From UBA2705 sp963977105 (GTDB taxonomy: Bacteria; Pseudomonadota; Alphaproteobacteria; Micavibrionales; Micavibrionaceae), in the NCBI GenBank assembly GCA_963977105.1, contig CAXBNI010000003.1, positions 173,786-237,785 on the forward strand: a stretch of DNA of 64,000 nt, written 5' to 3'. The notes beneath the pieces are model-generated. The model was not told where the DNA came from. It made no database searches and worked only from the letters and a program-made list of their open reading frames with translations. Positions 54,276 through 63,292 of this stretch are shown one piece after another. Every line of letters begins with the position of its first letter. Position 1 is the stretch's first letter. The position numbers and the translations under genes were made by a program.

Positions 54276-55306
54276 AGAAAAGAGCCCTCGTCATTGCGCC
54301 CGGTCGCGGCACATATAATAAGCCAGAATTAGGCTATCTCAGCCGTCATCACAGTGACAAAGCTGAGCTTATCGCCAAAATTGATGATTACCGCAGCGCC
54401 AAAGGCCAGACCACGATTAGTGACCTAGATGGGCGCGATGCTTATTCGATTAAAGAACACACACGCGGCGATAATGCATCGCCGCTAATTTATGGCTGCG
54501 CATACGCTGATTACCTTGCCATTAACCGCGACGAATATGACATTGTCGGGGTTACGGGCAATTCTATGGGCTGGTATATTGCCCTTGCCTGCGCAGGGGC
54601 GCTCAGTTTTGACAATGCGCTCGACCTTATCAATACAATGGGCGGATTGATGCAGGATTCCTTGATCGGTGGGCAGCTTATCTATCCGTTTATCGACCAA
54701 GACTGGCGCATGCAGCATGACCAAAAACAGCATCTTTTAAGCCTAATTGAAGAGATTAACGCCCGAGAAGACTGCACCCTTGCGGTATCGATCATGCTTG
54801 GTGGGATGCTGGTTTATGGCGGCAACCAAGCCGCATTAGGTGCGCTGAAAGACAAACTGCCGCCGCTTGATGATCGTTTCCCGCTGATTTTGCCAAACCA
54901 CGCGGCATTCCACACAGCATTACAAAAACCGATTGCCGCCAAAGCACTGCAAATTTTTGACGCAGATATGTTTGCAAACCCGACCACACCGCTTATTGAT
55001 GGGCGCGGTCATATTTGGCGCTCACACGCAACGCAAGCAAGTGCGATTTTTGATTACACATTAGGTCATCAAGTTTATGAATATTATGACTTTACCGCCG
55101 CTGTGCAAGTCAGCGTCAAAGAATACGCGCCAGATTGCCTCATTATCTTAGGCCCCGGTACAACACTCGGCGGCGCAGTGGCACAAAGCTTGATTGATAT
55201 TAACTGGGAAGGCATGGACAGCAAAGCCGCCTTTAGCGCCCGCCAAAAATCATCACCTTATATCATAGCCATGGGTATAGATGAACAGCGCCAGCTTGTG
55301 ACGTAA
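54272..55306 (+). CDS. ACP S-malonyltransferase-like acyltransferase
   Basis: 344 residues from ATG 54272, which overlaps the E1 stop by 4 bases; longer upstream reading is a shadow of E1. The fold resembles FabD-type acyltransferases: opening RALVIAPGRGTYNKPELG, nucleophile elbow GVTGNSMGWYIALACAGALS (about 91-110), His in LPNHAAFHTAL (about 208-218) and CLIILGPGTTLGG near the end. It should move an acyl group between CoA and a carrier. Divergent from true FabD, so acyl specificity is uncertain. Coupling to an E1 suggests transfer of an acyl group derived from a 2-oxoacid; inference. Confidence 0.78.
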   Translation: MKKRALVIAPGRGTYNKPELGYLSRHHSDKAELIAKIDDYRSAKGQTTISDLDGRDAYSIKEHTRGDNASPLIYGCAYADYLAINRDEYDIVGVTGNSMGWYIALACAGALSFDNALDLINTMGGLMQDSLIGGQLIYPFIDQDWRMQHDQKQHLLSLIEEINAREDCTLAVSIMLGGMLVYGGNQAALGALKDKLPPLDDRFPLILPNHAAFHTALQKPIAAKALQIFDADMFANPTTPLIDGRGHIWRSHATQASAIFDYTLGHQVYEYYDFTAAVQVSVKEYAPDCLIILGPGTTLGGAVAQSLIDINWEGMDSKAAFSARQKSSPYIIAMGIDEQRQLVT

Positions 55307-55437
55307 TCGTGCTGCTGATTTGACACACACGCAATTTACATAAAATTTGTTATACATTAACCCCACATTAACCACAATATGTCAATATTAAGGTGCATAC
55401 CGGTTGGTATCTATTGGATTAGGGGAGTATACAAAGC

Positions 55438-55692
55438 ATGTCATATCAAAATATAAAGAGCGCCGGCACAGGGAAGTTCAAACTTTATAGTGGTAGCCAA
55501 GACTACATCAAATCCGTTGTCTTTTTTTCTTGCCTCGTTGCGACATTATTAGTATCCCTATTCTACGCGTATACATCAAGCGGCCCAATCATATTAGGCT
55601 CAGAGCTCAATGCTAATGGCTCAATCGAATATATGTGCCTTGGCAATTCCTGCCATGACTTAAATGGTTTTACATGGAACGACAAAAAGTAA
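55438..55692 (+). CDS. hypothetical small membrane protein, 84 aa
   Basis: One membrane helix (about 24-46, SVVFFSCLVATLLVSLFYAY) with a short cytoplasmic N-terminus and a C-terminal part with two Cys (YMCLGNSCHDLNG, about 64-76) predicted outside. A ggggag ribosome site precedes ATG 55438. A TTGACA box lies at 55320-55325, though no matching -10 at ideal spacing is obvious. Family not known. It lies between the malonyltransferase-like gene and cysD on the same strand. Confidence 0.6.
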   Translation: MSYQNIKSAGTGKFKLYSGSQDYIKSVVFFSCLVATLLVSLFYAYTSSGPIILGSELNANGSIEYMCLGNSCHDLNGFTWNDKK

Positions 55693-55767
55693 TGCGCCCC
55701 TTGCGTAACCCCGGTGGCTCATATATATTTCATGTAGAGCATATTCATCCACGGCCCTTATCACACC

Positions 55768-56667
55768 ATGACAAAAACAGCTTATCTTAAACAATTAGAA
55801 GACGAAGCCATTCATATTATGCGCGAGACTGTTGCGCAATGTGAACGCCCTGTCATGATGTATTCTATTGGTAAAGATAGCTCCGTCCTACTGCATGTTG
55901 CGCAAAAAGCTTTCGCGCCTGCGAAGCTTCCCTTTCCGTTACTCCATATTGATACGGGCTGGAAATTCCGTGAAATGATTTCATTCCGCGATAAAGTCAT
56001 CGCACAGCATGAGCTTGACCTAATCATCCACACCAATAAAGACGGTGCGGCCCAAGGGATAAACCCTTTTGACCACGCGTCAAATTACACCGACATCATG
56101 AAGACCGCTGCCCTGCGTGAGGCGCTTGATATGCATAAATTTGACGCGGCTTTTGGCGGCGCACGCCGCGACGAAGAAAAATCACGCGCGAAAGAACGCA
56201 TTTTCTCTTTCCGTGATAAAAACCACCACTGGGACCCCAAAAACCAACGCCCTGAGCCTTGGCGCTTATATAACACGCGTAAGAATAACGACGAAAGCAT
56301 TCGTGTTTTCCCGCTATCAAATTGGACAGAACAAGACATTTGGGAATATATTGCAGCTGAAAACATTGATATTGTACCGCTCTATTTGGCAAAAAAACGC
56401 CCTGTGGTGGAGCGCGATGGCATGTTAATTATGACTGATGATGACCGCTTACCGCTGCGCGATGGCGAGGAACCAGAAATGCGCTCTATCCGTTTTCGTA
56501 CGCTAGGCTGTTACCCGCTAACAGGCGCCGTACTCTCCGAGGCTGATACGCTAGAGAGCATCATCACCGAAATGAAAGGCGCGAAAGTGTCCGAGCGCCA
56601 AGGTCGCGCTATCGACAGGGATAGTGCAGCATCAATGGAGCGTAAAAAAAGGGAGGGGTATTTTTAA
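55768..56667 (+). CDS. cysD: sulfate adenylyltransferase subunit 2
   Basis: 299 residues. PAPS-reductase-like ATP pyrophosphatase fold: [20 protein letters not shown] (about 25-44) is the PP-loop, [15 protein letters not shown] (about 131-145) is conserved, and [13 protein letters not shown] is at about 250-262. With CysN it makes APS from sulfate and ATP, the first step of assimilatory sulfate reduction. Directly followed by cysN/C (start 2 bp later). Upstream 75 bp carries no clear ribosome site. Confidence 0.95.
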   Translation: MTKTAYLKQLEDEAIHIMRETVAQCERPVMMYSIGKDSSVLLHVAQKAFAPAKLPFPLLHIDTGWKFREMISFRDKVIAQHELDLIIHTNKDGAAQGINPFDHASNYTDIMKTAALREALDMHKFDAAFGGARRDEEKSRAKERIFSFRDKNHHWDPKNQRPEPWRLYNTRKNNDESIRVFPLSNWTEQDIWEYIAAENIDIVPLYLAKKRPVVERDGMLIMTDDDRLPLRDGEEPEMRSIRFRTLGCYPLTGAVLSEADTLESIITEMKGAKVSERQGRAIDRDSAASMERKKREGYF

Positions 56668-56668
56668 A

Positions 56669-58537
56669 ATGTTAGACGACGCGACAAAAAATGACGCCAC
56701 ACAATCCCTTCTTCGCTTTATTACCTGCGGCTCGGTTGATGATGGTAAATCCACGCTGACCGGACGACTTTTATTTGAAGCGGGGCAAATCCCCGAAGAC
56801 CATATTGCTGCGCTAAAAGAAGACAGTAAAAAATTTGGCACAACTAATGGCAAAATTGATTACGCCTTATTGATTGACGGTCTGTCTGCTGAGCGTGAAC
56901 AAGGTATCACGATTGACGTTGCCTACCGTTACTTCACCAAAGGGCAACGCAAATTCATTGTCGCTGACACGCCAGGCCATGAACAATATACGCGCAATAT
57001 GGCAACCGGAGCATCAAATGCTGACCTCGCGATTATGATGGTCGATGCGCGTAAGGGCTTATTGCCTCAAACGAGGCGGCACAGTTTCATTGTTTCAATG
57101 GTTGGCGTCAAACATGTTATTGTCGCGATTAATAAGATGGACCTTGTTGATTATGATGAAAAGAAATATGAGGCCATTAAGGCGGAATGCCTCAAAAGCA
57201 CGAAAGATCTCGGTTTTGAAAGCATTACATTCATTCCAATATCTGCGCTAGAAGGCGATAACATTACCGCCGACTCACCGCGTATGCCGTGGTATAAAGG
57301 TGCATCACTTTTAAAACATTTAGAAACGGTTCCGACTAGCAGCGCAGAAAGCAGCCAAGTTTTCGCTATGCCTGTACAGTGGGTTAATCGCCCGAACCTC
57401 GATTTTCGTGGTTATGCGGGTACAATCGCCGCCGGTACAATTAACAAAGGGCAAAGCATCATTGCCCTGCCCGCGCGCAAGCAAGCCACAATTAAAGAGA
57501 TTTTCACCGCTGACGGCGCTCAAGATAGTGCCCATACCGGCGAAGCCGTCACCGTCACCCTAAATGAAGAAATTGATATTTCGCGCGGTGATGTGTTGAC
57601 TGTAAAAGACACAGATTGCGACGTCGCTGATATTCTGAAAACGACATTGTTATGGATGAATCCAGAGCATTTGATTGCAGGGCGGCAATATATATTCCAG
57701 TCTGCCGCATTTTCCGCCAAATGCACTTTGAGCAAACCTGAGTATAAAATTGACATTCATAACTATGAAAAACAGCCAAGTAAGTCATTAGACCTTAATG
57801 AAATAGGCTGCTGCACCCTATATTTAGACCGCGCAACAAGCTTTACGCCATACAAACACAATAAAACCCTCGGCTCTTTCATTCTCATCAACCCGATTAG
57901 CAATGAGACTATTGCTATGGGTATGATTTCTTATGCTATGCGCCGTTCGCATAATATTTTTGAAGAAAATATGGTGATCAGTAAGGCTGCGCGCGCCGAA
58001 ATTAAGCATCAGAAACCATGCGCCATTTGGATGACAGGCTTATCTGGCGCAGGGAAATCTACAATTGCCAATATTTTGGAACAAAAACTCCATGCCAAGC
58101 ATAAACACACCATCACCCTTGATGGTGATAATGTGCGTCATGGGCTGAATAAGGATTTAGGGTTTTCTGATACAGACCGCGCAGAAAATATTCGCCGCAT
58201 ATCAGAAGTGTCAAAGTTAATGCTCGAAGCGGGCCTCATTACAATCGTGTCATTTATCTCGCCCTTTAAGGCTGAACGCGGCCTTGCACGCGATATAATT
58301 GGCCATGATAACTTCATTGAAGCTTATATTAATACGCCGCTCAGCGTTGCTGAGAAACGCGACGTTAAAGGCCTTTATAAAAAGGCCCGCAACGGTGAAA
58401 TTCCAAACTTTACAGGTATCGGCAGCCCATATGAGCCTCCAGAAAGTCCTGAACTTGACCTGCAAACAACCGCATATAGCGCCGATGAGCTAACGGATCA
58501 AATCATTACCTATTTAGAGCACCATGATTACCTTTAA
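56669..58537 (+). CDS. cysNC: bifunctional sulfate adenylyltransferase subunit 1 / adenylylsulfate kinase
   Basis: 622 residues from ATG 56669 (gggagggg upstream). CysN half, a GTPase: G1 GSVDDGKST (about 18-26), G3 DTPGHEQY (about 97), G4 NKMD (about 152), then two beta-barrels to about 440. CysC half (about 445-622): P-loop WMTGLSGAGKST and TLDGDNVRHGLNKDLGFS (APS binding). CysN drives APS synthesis by GTP hydrolysis with CysD; CysC phosphorylates APS to PAPS. The fused CysNC form is common in proteobacteria. Stop codon TAA overlaps the convergent small gene's stop (TTAA). Confidence 0.95.
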   Translation: MLDDATKNDATQSLLRFITCGSVDDGKSTLTGRLLFEAGQIPEDHIAALKEDSKKFGTTNGKIDYALLIDGLSAEREQGITIDVAYRYFTKGQRKFIVADTPGHEQYTRNMATGASNADLAIMMVDARKGLLPQTRRHSFIVSMVGVKHVIVAINKMDLVDYDEKKYEAIKAECLKSTKDLGFESITFIPISALEGDNITADSPRMPWYKGASLLKHLETVPTSSAESSQVFAMPVQWVNRPNLDFRGYAGTIAAGTINKGQSIIALPARKQATIKEIFTADGAQDSAHTGEAVTVTLNEEIDISRGDVLTVKDTDCDVADILKTTLLWMNPEHLIAGRQYIFQSAAFSAKCTLSKPEYKIDIHNYEKQPSKSLDLNEIGCCTLYLDRATSFTPYKHNKTLGSFILINPISNETIAMGMISYAMRRSHNIFEENMVISKAARAEIKHQKPCAIWMTGLSGAGKSTIANILEQKLHAKHKHTITLDGDNVRHGLNKDLGFSDTDRAENIRRISEVSKLMLEAGLITIVSFISPFKAERGLARDIIGHDNFIEAYINTPLSVAEKRDVKGLYKKARNGEIPNFTGIGSPYEPPESPELDLQTTAYSADELTDQIITYLEHHDYL

Positions 58538-58716
58538 TATGGTGCCGGGTAATACGGCTCAGGCTGCTGCGGTGCATCTGCACTTCTGAAAATTGTCTTT
58601 GCCGCGACGGATTTTGGCGTTGGCGCTATCTCTGGCGCTGCCATTGCTTCTGATATAGGCGTTGCATTTGCTGCCCATTCTTGCCATTTTTCTACATATG
58701 ATTTTTCTTTGCTCAT
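58534..58716 (-). CDS. hypothetical small protein, 60 aa
   Basis: Short hydrophilic protein: MSKEKSYVEKWQEWAANATP opens it, then an Ala/Pro-rich stretch ending PEPYYPAPY. aagga lies 8 bases before ATG 58716. Its stop overlaps cysNC's stop (TTAA). A 126-bp AT-rich spacer separates it from rluA, which is divergent. No family recognised; likely real because of its ribosome site and Pro-rich composition without an alternative frame. Confidence 0.55.
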   Translation of the reverse strand: MSKEKSYVEKWQEWAANATPISEAMAAPEIAPTPKSVAAKTIFRSADAPQQPEPYYPAPY

Positions 58717-58842
58717 AACCCTGATCCTTTTTATTTCTTTATATAAATATAATTATAACATAATTACAAAAACTTCAAGCTTTTTGACATAAAAAGACAA
58801 CAAAAAAGAAAACACTTTCTTCTTCCCCATGTTTTCGTTTAT

Positions 58843-59523
58843 ATGCAGATTATGAATATGACGCCGCTTAGAAAATTAGCCTACACACCGCCAGAAACGC
58901 CTTATTTAGACGTATTATACGCGGATGATGATATCTTGATCTGCAACAAGCAGACGGGGCTTTTAAGTGTGCCCGGGCGTGCCGAGGAGATGAAAGACTG
59001 CTTGGAATCACGCTTGAACGCACAATATGGTGAGGTGTATACCGTCCACCGCCTTGATATGGAGACTTCAGGACTGATGGTTTATGCTCGAAGTAAAGAT
59101 GCACAGCGCCAGTTAAACCAAAGTTTCATGGATCGCATTGTAACCAAGCATTATATTGCAGATGTTTTCGGCGTGCCACAAGGTGATGCAGGCGAGATCA
59201 ATTTGCCTTTAATATGTGACTGGCCAAACCGCCCCAGACAAAAGGTTGATTTCGACATTGGCAAACCTGCCACAACATTTTGGAGTGTGGTTAATAAAAG
59301 TCCTGCCCATTGCCGTGTCTTATTAAAGCCGATCACTGGGCGCTCCCACCAACTGCGCGTACACATGTTGGAACTTGGTCTCCCTATTCTCGGGGACAGC
59401 CTCTATGCACATGACGCAGCTTACACGCCTTATGAGCGCCTACATTTACACGCTTCACTCTTAGAATTTCCACATCCCGTGACAAAGAAAAAGCTACAAT
59501 TTGAATCTGCAGCTTCGTTTTAA
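58843..59523 (+). CDS. rluA: RluA-family RNA pseudouridine synthase
   Basis: 226 residues. The catalytic Asp is in VHRLDMETSGLMVYAR (about 66-81). ILICNKQTGLLSVPGR (about 29-44) and PITGRSHQLRVHM (about 166-178) are the other conserved blocks. It converts uridine to pseudouridine in 23S rRNA and/or tRNA position 32, as RluA does in E. coli. Three close ATGs (58843, 58852, 58858) make the first residues uncertain. The substrate call RluA versus RluC/TruC is by similarity of length only (no S4 domain). Confidence 0.88.
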   Translation: MQIMNMTPLRKLAYTPPETPYLDVLYADDDILICNKQTGLLSVPGRAEEMKDCLESRLNAQYGEVYTVHRLDMETSGLMVYARSKDAQRQLNQSFMDRIVTKHYIADVFGVPQGDAGEINLPLICDWPNRPRQKVDFDIGKPATTFWSVVNKSPAHCRVLLKPITGRSHQLRVHMLELGLPILGDSLYAHDAAYTPYERLHLHASLLEFPHPVTKKKLQFESAASF

Positions 59524-59546
59524 AACTTTAGAGCACGCAAAAGTTT

Positions 59547-62500
59547 TTATACGGTAAGGATATCATTATTCGCTTCAAGCTGCGTAACGTCGGTTATACC
59601 TGTCGTATTATAGATTAACGCCACAGAGACAAAAGAATCACCGCCGCCATTTTGGTCAACAGATAAAGTCGAATGCACACCATCATCGGTGATTTGAAGG
59701 TACTGCGTTATATCCTCTGCGCCGTTGTAAAAACCGCTTAGAACATCACGGACATCAAGCGTATCACCCTCTGCCAAATTAAAGTCACGCAAACGGTCAA
59801 TTGAACCCGATACATCAAGGACGTAACGATCAGCCCCGCTGCCACCCCAATATGTGTCTACGCCACTGCCGCCCGTAAGCACGTCATCACCGCCAAGGCC
59901 AAGCAAGACATCATTGCCATCATTGCCGTAAAGCACGTCATTACCATCACTGACGCCCTCACTTTTCAAATCGCCATAAATCGTATCATTACCATTACCG
60001 CCAGAAATCGTATCTGCCCCGTATGCACCATAAAGAATGTCACGCCCGTCATTGCCATTAATGACATTCACCTGCGCATCACCAACAATGCGATCTTTAA
60101 ACGCCGAGCCTTCGATGTTTTCAACATAAAGCAGCGTATCGCGCGTACCAAAACCATCAATCGCGTAATAAGCGCCTAGGTCGACGGTGACACCTGCGCC
60201 CGCAGCGCTAAAGTCAACAACATCTATTCCTGCGCCGCCATCAATCCAATCAATGCCATCACCGCCAAGCAAGGTATCTGCGCCACTGCCGCCCAATAAT
60301 TTATCATTGCCTGCATCACCATAGACTTCATCATCACCGCCAGAGGCAACAATCACATCATTACCGCCGCCGCCATTAATAACGTCATTGCCATCACCTG
60401 CATTAACCGCCTTAAAGTCGCCATAGATCAAGTCATCATCAGCGCCGCCATTAATCGTATCACCGCCTGCGCCGCCATAGATACGATCTGCGCCTGCATC
60501 GCCATAGATAACATCAACGCCGCCATCACCAAATATTTGGTCTGCGCCGCTGCCGCCATGGAGCTCATCCGCGCCTAGGCCGCCGAAAATAAGGTCATTG
60601 CCCGCATCACCGTATAGCGTGTCGTTGCCACTGACGCCAGTGCGTGACTTGTTATCGCCGTAAAGCTTATCATTACCGCCGCCGCCATAAATGATATCGT
60701 CGCCAGATTCGCCAAAGATAACGTCATCACCAATATCACCCGTGCGGTCAATATTATCGCCGTAAATCACATCATTTTCAGTGCCGCCGAGAATTTCATC
60801 ATTGCCAGCATTGCCAAATAGAGTGTCTGCCCCTGTATTCCCAAAAATGATATCACGATCATTACCGCCAGAAACCACATCATTACCAACTGCGCCATAG
60901 AGCTTATCTCGCCCTGCGTCGCCATTTAGCGTGTCGTTACCACTACCTCCATCAAGGAAGTCCGCACCATCGCCACCATTGAGTACATCTGCGCCCGCTG
61001 CGCCATAGAGCTCATCCGTGCCGGAATCACCGTTCAGTGTATCATCCCCATCATCACCATAAAGGCGATCATTATGCTCGCCGCCATTAAGAATATCAGC
61101 GCCGCCGCCGCCATAGATGCGGTCATTCCCTGCGCCACCACTTAATGTATCGCTACCTGCAAGATTACGCGTTTTGTCGCCACCAAATATTGTATCAGCG
61201 CCTGCGCCTCCATTAGCAACATCAGCGCCTGCTCCGCCATAAATCAAATCCGCGCCGTCGTCACCATTGAGTATGTCATCACCGTTATCGCCATATAGCT
61301 TGTCAGCACCCACACCACCATTGAGCACATCATTACCCGCGCCGCCGAGCAGTAGATCATTACCAGCATTGCCGTTTAGCGTATCCGCGCCTTCAACCGC
61401 CGACGTACGTGCCTTATTATCACCATATAAAGTGTCAGCACCCACACCACCATTGAGCACATCATCCCCTGCGCCGCCATAGGACAAATCATCACCACTG
61501 CCCAAAGTCAGCGTATCATCACCGCCCTCGCCAAAAAGCGTTGCATTGCCAGATATTCTTGCGTCAAGATGCACAGTGTCATTACCGTCACCCGCATACA
61601 CCAAAGCCATCAGAGTTCCATGCGCCCCCATAACATTGATCGTGTCATCACCGCCGCTACCAAATACGTTTAAATCATCTGGCGCAGCTGTGCTGCCAAT
61701 CGTTAATGTCGTGGCGCCATCGCTACGTGCTACCGTGTACATATTACCCGTTGCACCACTAAACCCCATATCTGCGGCGCTATAAGACCCGGTGCTGTTT
61801 ACTGATGCGACATGCGCATGGGAAGTGCCCTCAAAATCAAAACGAAATACAATCTCGCCCATTGAAGCATCAAAGGCCTCAAGCCCGTTCATATCATAGA
61901 CAATGCCGTTAAATTCAAAATCCTCAACGTCCGTGATTGTATTTGAGCCTTCAGCGCCGCTATGCACAATCGTTACCGCTGTCGCGCTGTCTATCGTGAT
62001 AACATATTCACTGACATCATAATTAAACACTGCGCGGTCACTGCCTGCACCGCCTTGGAGTTGGTCGCTGCCGCCGCTGGCGTAGAGCCAGTCATTACCG
62101 CCGCCACCTTGGATAATGTTATTTGCATCATTGCCGTAAATACTGTCATTACCGCTGCCGCCAACCGCGTTTTCAATCACCGCGCCAAAGGCGATGATAA
62201 TATTATTGGTCATGTCACCGGCGCTAGTAAAATCGCCAGCTACTAATGTGATGCTCTGATTGGTTACATAGCCCGACAAATCAAGCGTATCCACGCCGCC
62301 AGCATCCCAAATCGCGAATGGAGCCGAGTGCTGTGACAAATCATACTGTGCGAACAATACGTCACTCGTAATATTAAAACCATAAGTCGTTGCCCCTGTG
62401 CGCGCCGTCATATTTGCGCCATATATTTGCTGAATTGCCGCTATATCATAAAGCAGCGGAGTCGCCGCATACTGCCATGCCGAGCTTGCATCCCAGTGAT

Positions 62501-63245
62501 CTGTACCAAGCTTATCGGCATCATTATATGACATTAATGAATATTGACGGTTATCATTAAGATAAATAACATCGGCATCATAATTCACGCTGCCATTATA
62601 GTTACCTTGGTGGCCAAGGCCTAGCGAATGCCCGATCTCATGCAAAACTGTTTGCACGCCGTAACCGCCAATATCACTTAATGACGGCCAGACATCCGTA
62701 TCAATAGATATCGTATTGCCTGTTTTAATCAATGAATTGGGCCAATCCGTCGTGTCCCATGAATTATTACCAGACCATGCACTGCTATCATTACCTTCAA
62801 TAATATTAATGCTGCCGCCAGACCCAACTTCTTGGAATGTAATTTCCGCAGTATCAGACCACAAATTAAAGCCCATGCGAAAACTGGCTTTTTCTGCGGC
62901 GTTATATGCATTAGATATTGAGTATGTGACCGTCTGGCCCAACGCCCAGTTATTTTGAGCAAGGCCAACGCCATCCCAGTAACCACTTACCAGTTGATCA
63001 ACCATTTGTGTCGTTGTACCGTAACTATTTGGTGCAAAACTTTGGCTCGTGCCATTTTCTAACTGCGATGAATTTCTGTCTGAATAAGTCGGGGTCGTAT
63101 CATTGTAGCCGGAGGCACATTGCGCGCATCCACAGCCTATTTGTGTTCCTTCTTGCCAAGAGGAATTAACAGTATCCATCACTACAAACCATTCTTTAAA
63201 TACATAATCGTGCTTAAGGTCACCCATCTTCGTGCGGCTAATCAC
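59547..63245 (-). CDS. serralysin-like M10 metalloprotease with long RTX repeat region
   Basis: 1,232 residues (starts at 63227 or 63179 are also possible). The zinc motif HEIGHSLGLGHQ (about 208-219), with the Met-turn YSLMSYND (about 243-250), marks an M10 protease. It is followed by a serralysin C-terminal domain (GGVDTLDLSGY; about 320-400), an unassigned segment (about 470-540), and long RTX nonapeptide arrays (GGxGxDxLxG; about 540-1110) that bind Ca2+. The end (about 1135-1232) matches a C-terminal type I secretion signal region of the VCA0849 type. There is no Sec signal. It should be exported by an ABC/MFP/TolC system, not encoded here. The N-terminus has CGCAQC, unusual for the family. 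Confidence 0.93.
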   Translation of the reverse strand: MISRTKMGDLKHDYVFKEWFVVMDTVNSSWQEGTQIGCGCAQCASGYNDTTPTYSDRNSSQLENGTSQSFAPNSYGTTTQMVDQLVSGYWDGVGLAQNNWALGQTVTYSISNAYNAAEKASFRMGFNLWSDTAEITFQEVGSGGSINIIEGNDSSAWSGNNSWDTTDWPNSLIKTGNTISIDTDVWPSLSDIGGYGVQTVLHEIGHSLGLGHQGNYNGSVNYDADVIYLNDNRQYSLMSYNDADKLGTDHWDASSAWQYAATPLLYDIAAIQQIYGANMTARTGATTYGFNITSDVLFAQYDLSQHSAPFAIWDAGGVDTLDLSGYVTNQSITLVAGDFTSAGDMTNNIIIAFGAVIENAVGGSGNDSIYGNDANNIIQGGGGNDWLYASGGSDQLQGGAGSDRAVFNYDVSEYVITIDSATAVTIVHSGAEGSNTITDVEDFEFNGIVYDMNGLEAFDASMGEIVFRFDFEGTSHAHVASVNSTGSYSAADMGFSGATGNMYTVARSDGATTLTIGSTAAPDDLNVFGSGGDDTINVMGAHGTLMALVYAGDGNDTVHLDARISGNATLFGEGGDDTLTLGSGDDLSYGGAGDDVLNGGVGADTLYGDNKARTSAVEGADTLNGNAGNDLLLGGAGNDVLNGGVGADKLYGDNGDDILNGDDGADLIYGGAGADVANGGAGADTIFGGDKTRNLAGSDTLSGGAGNDRIYGGGGADILNGGEHNDRLYGDDGDDTLNGDSGTDELYGAAGADVLNGGDGADFLDGGSGNDTLNGDAGRDKLYGAVGNDVVSGGNDRDIIFGNTGADTLFGNAGNDEILGGTENDVIYGDNIDRTGDIGDDVIFGESGDDIIYGGGGNDKLYGDNKSRTGVSGNDTLYGDAGNDLIFGGLGADELHGGSGADQIFGDGGVDVIYGDAGADRIYGGAGGDTINGGADDDLIYGDFKAVNAGDGNDVINGGGGNDVIVASGGDDEVYGDAGNDKLLGGSGADTLLGGDGIDWIDGGAGIDVVDFSAAGAGVTVDLGAYYAIDGFGTRDTLLYVENIEGSAFKDRIVGDAQVNVINGNDGRDILYGAYGADTISGGNGNDTIYGDLKSEGVSDGNDVLYGNDGNDVLLGLGGDDVLTGGSGVDTYWGGSGADRYVLDVSGSIDRLRDFNLAEGDTLDVRDVLSGFYNGAEDITQYLQITDDGVHSTLSVDQNGGGDSFVSVALIYNTTGITDVTQLEANNDILTV
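59870..61700 (-). repeat. RTX calcium-binding nonapeptide repeat array (coding)
   Basis: Tandem 27-bp in-frame units coding GGxGxDxUx, interrupted by longer spacers carrying KSRTG- or KTRNLAG-like insertions (for example near 60645, 61160 and 61410). The shared spacer sequences suggest block duplications of about 250 bp. Seen directly in the coding frame. Confidence 0.9.
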
Positions 63246-63292
63246 ACACAGGAATTAGCCTAAGATTAGAATAACCTATAAAGCTTAATTTT

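Noticed and set aside
59522..59547. AAAACTTT/AAAGTTTT inverted repeat between the convergent rluA and protease genes considered as a terminator
   Set aside because: The stem is eight mostly A-T pairs with a 10-base loop and no clear T run on either side.
59870..61700. Short tandem repeats considered as a mobile or satellite element
   Set aside because: They encode RTX nonapeptides in frame in a known protein family.
61267..61785. Plus-strand Pro/Ser-rich open frames opposite the RTX array
   Set aside because: They are the reverse reading of the Asp/Gly repeat codons of the protease; no ribosome site and no independent composition.
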